Shown in pieces: positions 1 to 6,500 of a stretch of DNA of 7,088 bases. The notes below the pieces were generated by a model. It was not told where the DNA came from and made no database searches. It saw only the letters and a list, made by a program, of their open reading frames with translations. Both the position numbers and the translations under genes were made by a program. Each line of letters opens with the position of its first letter. The stretch's first letter is position 1. The stretch comes from an uncultured Phaeodactylibacter sp. (lineage in GTDB: Bacteria; Bacteroidota; Bacteroidia; Chitinophagales; Saprospiraceae), in contig CAJXXJ010000193.1 of assembly GCA_913062745.1 (NCBI GenBank), positions 1-7,088 of the forward strand, in the 5' to 3' direction.

Positions 1-2122
1 ATCCGGTTTTGCGGGCCACTTTCAGGGCTTCGTCGGCATCTTTGGCGACACCGTACTCCGGATAGGGGATTTCCAGTTCTTTGAGCAGGTCGGAGAACGC
101 ACCCCGGTCTTCGGCAAGGTCCATATCTTTGAACTTGGTGCCGATGATGTTGTAGCCTTTGGCGTCCAGCGTTTCCGCCAGCTTTAGTGCGGTTTGGCCA
201 CCGAGCTGTACGATGATGCCTTCCGGTTTTTCCAGCTCCAGGATTTCCTCCAGGTGCTCCCAGAATACCGGCTCGAAGTAGAGCTTGTCCGCCATGTCGA
301 AATCGGTGGAGACGGTCTCCGGATTGCAGTTGACCATGATAGCTTCGTACCCTGCTTCTTTGATAGCCAGCAGGCCGTGCACGCAGCAGTAGTCAAACTC
401 GATGCCCTGCCCGATACGGTTGGGGCCGGAGCCCAGTACCACTATCTTCTTGCGGTCCGTAGACGGGATGCTCTCGTTTTCTTTGTCGAAGGTGGAATAG
501 AAATAGGGCGTCTTCGCTTCAAATTCAGCAGCGCAGGTATCCACCATTTTATAGGTACGGCGTATGCCGAGTTTTTTGCGGTAGTTGCGCACCTCGTCCT
601 CCTGTATGCGCAGCAGCCAGGCGATTTGTGCGTCAGCGTAGCCCACCTCCTTCAGGTCGCGCAGGAATTCTTCGGGGATATCTTCCGCCACGTTGTACTG
701 CATCAACTGCTGCTCCATCTTTACCAACCGCTTGATTTGCTTGATGAACCACGGGTCGATGCGGGTCAGCTTTTGTATCGTGCGCTCGGGCACGCCCAGG
801 CGCAGCGCATCCTTGAGGCGGAAAATGCGGTCTTCGCTCGGGTGCTCCAGGCGCTCCAGTATATCAGCCGTTTTGATCCATTCTTTCATGTCAGCACCCA
901 GCCCCATCCGGTTGTTTTCGAGCGACTGACAAGCCTTCTGCAGCGCTTCCAGGAAGGTACGGCCGATGGCCATCACCTCGCCTACGGATTTCATCTGCAG
1001 GCCCAGTTTGTGGTCGGCACCCTGGAATTTCGAGAAGTTCCAGCGCGGCATTTTGACGATTACGTAGTCAAGGGTAGGCTCGAAATAAGCAGAGGTGGTT
1101 TTGGTGATTTGGTTCTTCAGCTCATCCAGGGTATAGCCGATGGCCAGCTTGGCCGCAATCTTAGCAATCGGGTAGCCGGTGGCTTTACTGGCCAGGGCGG
1201 AGGAACGGGAAACCCGTGGGTTGATTTCGATGACAATCAGCTTTTCGTCCTCCGGGTTGATGGCGAACTGTATGTTGCAGCCGCCGGCGAAGTTGCCCAG
1301 AGAGCGCATCGCTATGATGGCTTCGTCCCGCATTTGCTGATAAGCGGTGTCAGAAAGCGTCATGGCCGGTGCCACCGTGATGCTGTCTCCGGTATGCACG
1401 CCCATCGGGTCGAGGTTTTCGACTGTACAGATGATGACTACATTATCGTTGGCATCCCGCAGCAGCTCCAGCTCGTATTCTTTCCAGCCAAGGACGGCTT
1501 TTTCCACCAGTACCTCGTGCGTGGGGGACATGCTGAGGCCGCGGCGCAGCGCAGCGTCAAATTCATCGGCGCTGTGCACAAAGCCACCACCGGAACCGCC
1601 GAGCGTATAGGACGGGCGGATAACGAGCGGGTAGCCGATTTCCTGAGCCGCCTCTTTGCCTTCGAGGAAGGAGTTGGCGATGCGGGACGGGGCGACGCTC
1701 AGCCCCACTTCGATCATGTGCTTGCGGAAGGCTTCCCGGTTTTCGGTCAGCTCGATGGCGTCCAGGTCTACACCGATGAGCCGGGTGTTGTATTTTTCCC
1801 AAACCCCCTGATTGCCGGCTTCGATAGCCAGGTTGAGTGCAGTTTGGCCGCCCATGGTAGGCAGTACGGCATCGATCTGCCGCTCTTCTAAAATCTGGAT
1901 AATGCTCTCTACCGTCAGCGGCAACAGATAGATATGGTCTGCTGTGACCGGATCGGTCATAATTGTTGCCGGGTTGTCGTTGATGAGGGAAACCTCTATG
2001 CCTTCTTCCCGCAGCGAGCGGGCGGCCTGAGAACCGGAGTAGTCAAATTCACAAGCCTGGCCAATGATGATAGGGCCGCTGCCGATAATGAGGATAGACT
2101 GAATGGACTGATCTTTTGGCAT
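1..2122 (-). CDS. carB: Carbamoyl-phosphate synthase large subunit, 3' end cut by window edge
   Basis: Cytoplasmic large subunit that makes carbamoyl phosphate from bicarbonate, two ATP and ammonia channelled from the glutaminase subunit CarA, feeding pyrimidine and arginine synthesis. I read 707 uninterrupted codons from the ATG at 2122. The N-terminal pre-ATP-grasp domain has GSGPIIIGQACEFDYSG at 14-30 and PTMGGQTALN at 88-97. The first ATP-grasp (carboxyphosphate) domain has R129, R169 in RPSYTLGGSGGG, E215, Q285, E299, N301 and R303, at the same numbers as the E. coli active-site residues as I remember them. The oligomerisation domain spans roughly 404-557. The second half begins with GSGPNRIGQGIEFDYCC at 564-580 and LGGQTALK at 640-647. 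The second ATP-grasp and the allosteric MGS-like domain (about 366 residues, judged from the 1073-residue E. coli protein) lie outside. No carA is visible. The start is fixed by family alignment; MPKDQSIQSILI matches the usual N-terminus. Confidence 0.98.
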   Translation of the reverse strand, partial: MPKDQSIQSILIIGSGPIIIGQACEFDYSGSQAARSLREEGIEVSLINDNPATIMTDPVTADHIYLLPLTVESIIQILEERQIDAVLPTMGGQTALNLAIEAGNQGVWEKYNTRLIGVDLDAIELTENREAFRKHMIEVGLSVAPSRIANSFLEGKEAAQEIGYPLVIRPSYTLGGSGGGFVHSADEFDAALRRGLSMSPTHEVLVEKAVLGWKEYELELLRDANDNVVIICTVENLDPMGVHTGDSITVAPAMTLSDTAYQQMRDEAIIAMRSLGNFAGGCNIQFAINPEDEKLIVIEINPRVSRSSALASKATGYPIAKIAAKLAIGYTLDELKNQITKTTSAYFEPTLDYVIVKMPRWNFSKFQGADHKLGLQMKSVGEVMAIGRTFLEALQKACQSLENNRMGLGADMKEWIKTADILERLEHPSEDRIFRLKDALRLGVPERTIQKLTRIDPWFIKQIKRLVKMEQQLMQYNVAEDIPEEFLRDLKEVGYADAQIAWLLRIQEDEVRNYRKKLGIRRTYKMVDTCAAEFEAKTPYFYSTFDKENESIPSTDRKKIVVLGSGPNRIGQGIEFDYCCVHGLLAIKEAGYEAIMVNCNPETVSTDFDMADKLYFEPVFWEHLEEILELEKPEGIIVQLGGQTALKLAETLDAKGYNIIGTKFKDMDLAEDRGAFSDLLKELEIPYPEYGVAKDADEALKVARKTG

Positions 2123-2153
2123 TATCCTGTTTTTGGCTCGCCCCGTTGGTAGC

Positions 2154-2181
2154 CTGCCCCGTTTGGGCTGCCCCGTTTGGG
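2154..2181 (-). repeat. Two perfect tandem 14-bp repeats in the carB leader
   Basis: The plus strand carries CTGCCCCGTTTGGG twice in direct succession, at 2154-2167 and 2168-2181, with no mismatch. A degenerate third copy (CTCGCCCCGTTGGT) lies at 2137-2150. In the carB transcript each perfect unit can form a small hairpin, GCCC-AAACG-GGGC, at 2182-2170 and 2168-2156. The third copy sits between GGCT (2154-2151) and AGCC (2138-2135), which can also pair. The repeats lie between the predicted transcription start and the carB start codon. They may be a regulatory leader or simple slippage repeats; the sequence alone does not decide. Confidence 0.75.
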
Positions 2182-2206
2182 CGGCAATGCTGTTTAAATT
2201 GCCCGC
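2181..2206. repeat. Inverted repeat touching the carB -7 box
   Basis: GCGGCAAT at 2181-2188 is mirrored by ATTGCCCGC at 2198-2206, complementary over eight pairs with one extra C, around a nine-base centre containing TTTAA. The right arm runs into the first base of the -7 box and the centre covers the expected transcription start. That position suits a repressor operator, but no known operator consensus is recognised and chance is possible. Confidence 0.4.
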
Positions 2207-2213
2207 AAAGATA
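2206..2213 (-). promoter_or_regulatory. Probable carB promoter, Bacteroidota -7 box
   Basis: The minus strand reads TATCTTTG here, a full match to the Bacteroidota sigma factor -7 consensus TAnnTTTG, followed by C as is common. It lies 83 bases before the carB ATG, predicting a leader of roughly 75-80 nt. The expected -33 TTG is not evident about 20 bases upstream, where a T-run is found instead. The carB ATG also has AGGA just upstream (AGGATAATG), a weak Shine-Dalgarno-like sequence in a phylum that mostly does not depend on one. Confidence 0.5.
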
Positions 2214-2295
2214 CAATTGCTCGGCGGGCTTGGAAAAACTGGGGGTAATAATTTTTGGGTTCTTAGAGAGATCTCGTGATTTAGAGTCAAACCAA

Positions 2296-2327
2296 AAAAG
2301 AAATCAACGCTCCCGTTGGTTGCTTTT
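2296..2327 (-). terminator. Probable intrinsic terminator of the lipoprotein gene
   Basis: Arms 2296-2309 and 2314-2327 pair around a four-base loop. Read on the minus strand, 12 of 14 positions are Watson-Crick pairs, with a core of CAACG against CGTTG. The 3' arm and the bases after it read TTTCTTTTTTGGTTT, giving the U-rich tail of an intrinsic terminator. It begins 54 bases after the lipoprotein stop codon and ends before the carB promoter, which fits ending the upstream transcript. The plus strand is also T-rich after the hairpin, but no plus-strand gene enters from that side. The stem is not especially GC-rich, so efficiency is uncertain. Confidence 0.5.
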
Positions 2328-2381
2328 GCTTCCCTTTTCGACTTGACCACGAGATTTGTCTAAGAAGGAATTTTTGAAAAC

Positions 2382-3095
2382 TCAGTCTGCCACCACCTCA
2401 AATTCCTGGGTAGAGGTGTAGAACTCTACATTGGCCCGCAGGTTTTGGGTTTCGCTAAGCTCCCGTTCGACCTGCAGTTTTTTGACGAGATACAGCTTAT
2501 GCGGGCCGGGCGAAAGCTTGCGCAGGCGGGGCCCTGCCAGTAAGTAGGTGTCGCGCTGCATTGGCCCGGGCAGGGTGATGGTTTGAGCCTGGTTTTCCTC
2601 ATCGGAAAACAGGAAAACGAGGCGCTCGTCCTGTAGCAGTGCGCCGTCGGGCAGATAGACCTGCATGCCGTCTTTCAGGCTGGCTTTCCCGCCGATAATC
2701 TCAAAGGTATCTACCGGGCTCATGCTCAGAGTGACTTCCAGGGGCTGTGCGCCCGCGGATGCAGGAAGGCGGAAGGTATGCTCAGTAAGATAAGGAATGC
2801 CTACCTGCGCAGCGTAGCGCACTACGTCTTTGGGAAGCCGGCGCTCCTGCATGACGATATTCTGGAATTTCACCTCCCCACCGGCCGGTACAGATTTTGC
2901 GACAGACAGGCTGTCTCCCTCTGTAAAGGAAGCAATGATCTTGTACCGTGCCTGCGGGGCAATGTAGCGGACAAACAGGTCGACAAATACCTGCGGTTGC
3001 GGCTCTTCTTTTCCGTCGGGCTCCTCCGGCTGACAGGCTGCTAAAGCAAGGGCCAGGAACAGGGTGCAGATTCTGGCTGCTCGAAATCGGTTCAT
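2382..3095 (-). CDS. Putative outer-membrane lipoprotein, family not recognised
   Basis: A 237-residue protein with a lipoprotein signal: basic start (MNRFRAAR), hydrophobic stretch at 9-20 and lipobox L18-A19-A20-C21, so Cys21 should be lipidated after signal peptidase II cleavage. The mature start, CQPEEPDGKEEPQPQ, is acidic and Pro-rich with no predicted structure. Two acidic residues at +4 and +5 recall the surface-export signal (Q-K-D-D-E type) of Bacteroidota lipoproteins, suggesting but not proving display on the cell surface. The rest alternates hydrophobic and polar residues, as in beta-sandwich proteins, and has no other cysteine and no catalytic motif I can see. I do not recognise a family and assign no function. 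The start is chosen because it supplies the signal peptide. It is the minus-strand neighbour upstream of carB, separated by a probable terminator, and is divergent from the receptor gene. Confidence 0.85.
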   Translation of the reverse strand: MNRFRAARICTLFLALALAACQPEEPDGKEEPQPQVFVDLFVRYIAPQARYKIIASFTEGDSLSVAKSVPAGGEVKFQNIVMQERRLPKDVVRYAAQVGIPYLTEHTFRLPASAGAQPLEVTLSMSPVDTFEIIGGKASLKDGMQVYLPDGALLQDERLVFLFSDEENQAQTITLPGPMQRDTYLLAGPRLRKLSPGPHKLYLVKKLQVERELSETQNLRANVEFYTSTQEFEVVAD

Positions 3096-3105
3096 GTTTT
3101 TTCTG

Positions 3106-3113
3106 CAAAGGTA
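3106..3113 (-). promoter_or_regulatory. Probable lipoprotein-gene promoter, -7 box
   Basis: The minus strand reads TACCTTTG, an exact TAnnTTTG match followed by C. Only ten bases separate it from the ATG at 3095, so transcription from it would give a leader of just a few nucleotides. No TTG is seen at the expected -33 spacing. A later start codon would remove the signal peptide, so either the leader really is very short or the true promoter is further upstream. Confidence 0.4.
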
Positions 3114-3352
3114 AAAACCGCGCTGCTAATTTTTTGTGCCGCCCGCTGTACCCGGCTAAACCGCTCAAAAAGAGGCCTTGTCAGATGAGAGACTAAAATG
3201 CTATGCCCTTCATTTGAAAATGATGCCTTATATTTGCCAGCCGCATTCACCCCACTATATATGCACGCTTTTCCCCCGTTAAAGAACCAAGCCCCAAAAT
3301 CTGAAACCTGACTTTTGGCGAAAAAAGATAAGGTGCAGCCTCCCAAAAACAT

Positions 3353-3360
3353 TACCTTTG
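3353..3360 (+). promoter_or_regulatory. Candidate receptor-gene promoter, -7 box
   Basis: TACCTTTG is a full match to the Bacteroidota TAnnTTTG -7 consensus and is identical to the box before the lipoprotein gene. No TTG is seen 19-21 bases upstream. If used, it would give the receptor mRNA a leader of about 205 nt containing several small hairpins. TATATTTG at 3229-3236 and TAGATTTA at 3509-3516 are weaker alternatives, so which one drives the gene is uncertain. Confidence 0.4.
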
Positions 3361-3563
3361 GTCCTGTACTCTGTGGAGGGGACCCGAGAAATTTCGGCAC
3401 GCCGACAAATAAAAGTTGGGAGCCGGGGCTTATCTTAGCGCCCGATTGCGCATATTCGCGCCTTGGCAATGGCATCTTTTCAAAAGGTGCCCCGACAGCG
3501 GAAACACATAGATTTACATACACACAGCTAGTTGAACCCTTGGTTTCAATGGAATTTTAAAAC

Positions 3564-3567
3564 AGGA
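3564..3567 (+). promoter_or_regulatory. Shine-Dalgarno-like AGGA before the receptor start
   Basis: AGGA ends six bases before the ATG at 3574, inside an A/T-rich stretch (AACAGGAAATTTT). The spacing suits a ribosome binding site and supports this start, although Bacteroidota often rely on A/T-rich unstructured leaders more than on Shine-Dalgarno pairing. Confidence 0.35.
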
Positions 3568-3573
3568 AATTTT

Positions 3574-6500
3574 ATGGTACGTTATTTACTCTTATTCTTT
3601 GCACTCACCTTCATGGGAGGGGCGGCGTACAGCCAAACCGCTCTGCAGGGCAAAGTCACCGACGATACCGGCGAGCCGGTCATCTTCGGAGCTGTGGCTT
3701 TGTACAAGAATGATGTGCTGATTACGGGTACCGAGACCGACTTTGACGGCAACTATGCCTTCAACGAACTCGATCCGGGTACTTACGCTATTGAGGTCAG
3801 CTACGTGGGCTATAACACGCAGCGTGTCAACGGCGTGAAAGTGTTGGCTGGTAAGACCAACATCCTTGACGTAGAGATGACCTCAGATGCCCTAACCCTG
3901 GACGAAGTAGTCGTTACTGACTATAAAGTCCCACTGGTGGAAGCCGATAATACCACACAGGGCCAAACCATCACCAGTGACCAAATCAAGAACCTGCCTA
4001 CGCGTAACATCAACGCGCTCGCTGCCAACGCTGCGGGTATTGCTTCAGCGGACGAAGGCGATGCAATCGCCATCCGGGGATCGCGGAGCAACGCTACCGA
4101 CTACTACGTGGACGGTATCCGGGTTCAGGGTAACCTGATACCGGAATCTGAAATCGAGCAGCTGCAAGTGATCACCGGTGGTATTGAAGCCCAGTACGGT
4201 GACGTGACGGGTGGTGTGATTTCCATTACGACCAAGGGCCCATCCAATAAGTTTTCCGGTGGTTTTGAGGTTGAATCCTCAGAATTGACAGACCCTTATA
4301 ATCAGCGCCTGTTTGGTTTTAACCTCTCTGGCCCCATCCTCAAGCGCCGCAATGAAGACGGCTCTAAGGGCCGCTCCATCCTGGGCTTCCGCCTGGCCGG
4401 TCGTTTCACTGATCAGCTTGATGATGACCCGCCGGCTACGGAAATTTTCCGTGTGCGTCCGGAGGTGCTGGCTGACCTGCAAGCGAATCCGCTGGTTCGG
4501 GTAGGGGACAACGATTTTGTGGCAGCCGACTTCCTCACGGACGAGGATGTGGAAATCCTGGATTTCCAGCCTAATGAAAGGTTCGAGCGCTATGATCTTA
4601 CCGCAAAAATTGACGCCCGTCTGAGCGATGCGATTGACATCACCCTGACGGGGCAGTACAACGATATTTCCAATACCTTCACGCCGGGACAAGCTTCTCG
4701 TACCCAGGCCAACTGGCGCCTTTTGAATACTCAAAACAACCCGACCAGCCAAAACCTGAACTACCGGGGTAATTTCCGTTTCCGCCACCGCCTGGGCAGT
4801 AACAGCGGCGATGAAGAGAGCAAAGGCTCTGTGATTCAGAATGCCAGCTACACCCTGCAGTTCGGTTACGAGCGCCGGGAGTCCAGCCTGGCTGACCCGC
4901 GCCACGGCGACAACCTGTTCGATTATGGCTATGTGGGTAACTTCGGAGTGGACTGGCGCCCATCCTGGGAGATTCAGCCGGTACTGGATGATTCCGGTAT
5001 CCCGATTGACTTCGAGGCTATCCATACGGATTATACTGCCGTACTGGAGGACTTTACTCCGAATACAGAAATCAACCCCGTCCTGGTGAACTACAACAAC
5101 ACCCTGCTGGACGCGGAAGGCAACTACAACCTGCCGGGCAACATCCTCGAGATGAATGCTTTCAACGGCGGTATCGACAATACATTCAGCGACTCCTGGG
5201 GCTTCCATACAAATGTTGGCTCTATTTATAACCTCAACCAGACCTTCAACGGCGATGTGTATACGCTGCAGGCGCGTACTTCTTTCGACCTGGTGCCGGG
5301 TGGCTCGGATAAAGGCCGCCACAGCATTCAGATGGGTGTTTGGTACGAGGAACGGATCAACCGGAACTACAGCGTAAACCCGCGTGCACTTTGGTTGGCT
5401 GCCCGTCAGCTGGCGAATAACCACATCCAGGGTATTCCTTTGGATGAGAATAACCGCCCCCTCAGTGACACACTGTTTACACAGGTAGCACTTGATATTG
5501 ACGGCGACACACTCCGCAACCCGCTTACAGATGAGCCGCTGATCGGCGCTATCCACGATGTAGAGCTGGCGTTCGGCGACGAATCCCGTTTCTTCCGTGA
5601 GGTGCGTAATGCTTTGGGTGTTCCCATCAATCAGTACGTTAACGTAGACGGCCTGGACCCGAATCAGCTGAGCCTGGATATGTTCTCTGCACGGGAGCTG
5701 AACGACTTCGTTAACAACGGCTCTCCGATCCTCGACTACTACGGTTATACTTATCTGGGGGAAGAGTTTAACGGTACTTTCGATGAGTTCTTTACTGCTA
5801 CCGCACCGGGTGATACCATCCGTACTTTCCCGGTAGCGCCTTTCCGCCCGATTTACGGAGCGGCTTTCATTCAGGACAAGTTTACCTTCAAAGATATCAT
5901 CTTCCGCCTTGGTGTGCGGGTAGACCGCTACGATGCCAATACCAAGGTGCTGAAAGACCCTTACTCCCTCTACGACATTCAGGGAGCAGGCGATTATCAC
6001 ACCGAATTTGGCGGAGAAGCACCGGGCAACATCGGTGATGACTTCAAAGTATACGCAGATGAAAGCGGCGAAAACGTAGTCGCTTACCGGGATGGCGATC
6101 AGTTCTACGAGCCGAATGGTAATCCGGTGAACAACCCTGCTCTGATTTTCCAGGGTGATGTGGTGAATCCGGTATACGTAGATCCGCGTGCCCGCGAAAA
6201 CGAGAACTACATCAAAGAGCGTGGTTTCGATACCGACGCTTCCTTCGAAGACTACGAAGTGCAGGTAAACGTAATGCCGCGTCTGGCGTTCTCCTTCCCG
6301 ATTTCGGATGAGGCGAACTTCTTCGCACACTACGATATCCTGGTACAGCGCCCGCCGAGCAACTCTATCGCTACGGCTCTGGACTACTTCTACTTCTACG
6401 ACCGCGCTAACCGGGACATCAACAACCCGAACCTGCGCCCGGAGCGTACGATTGACTACGAGGTAGGTTTCCAGCAAAAGCTGTCTAACTCCTCTGCCCT

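Larger units (their letters stand above)
3096..3573. other. Divergent intergenic region with promoter-like boxes and small hairpins
   Basis: This 478-bp stretch between the lipoprotein and receptor starts holds no gene I can support. It has TACCTTTG boxes on both strands (3106-3113 minus, 3353-3360 plus), a further TATATTTG at 3229-3236 plus, and a near match TAGATTTA at 3509-3516 plus. Downstream of 3360 are several inverted repeats: GGTCC/GGACC at 3360-3364 and 3380-3384, TCGGC/GCCGA at 3394-3398 and 3401-3405, GCGC/GCGC at 3448-3451 and 3458-3461, and a ten-base pairing with one G-T at 3471-3480 and 3482-3491. Open frames here use TTG or GTG starts and look non-coding. Confidence 0.6.

Noticed and set aside
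194..1891. Plus-strand open frame of 565 codons opposite carB
   Set aside because: It lies in exact codon register with carB on the other strand, where stops need carB codons TTA, CTA or TCA, which this gene rarely uses. carB is certain by motif and active-site residues, and the antisense product shows no family features.
2268..2275. Eight-base palindrome GAGATCTC
   Set aside because: Short palindromes like this are expected by chance; only its neighbouring long-range pairing is reported.
2782..3168. Minus-strand frame of 128 codons overlapping the lipoprotein gene
   Set aside because: It is an out-of-frame shadow of the lipoprotein gene, whose own frame carries the lipobox and signal peptide.
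3092..3523. Minus-strand frame of 143 codons with GTG start that ends in an ATGA overlap with the lipoprotein start
   Set aside because: The overlap looks like translational coupling, but the start is GTG, the product resembles no family, and the frame runs through the -7 box and the hairpin-rich intergenic DNA. A conservation check in relatives would be needed to revive it.
3315..3560. Plus-strand frame of 81 codons with TTG start before the receptor
   Set aside because: It has a rare start codon and no ribosome site, contains the candidate -7 box inside it, and its product has no recognisable features.
4279..6477. Minus-strand open frame of 732 codons opposite the receptor gene
   Set aside because: It is again in exact codon register with the real gene and is explained by scarce TTA, CTA and TCA codons. 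The plus-strand receptor has a signal peptide, plug and barrel motifs; the antisense frame has none.
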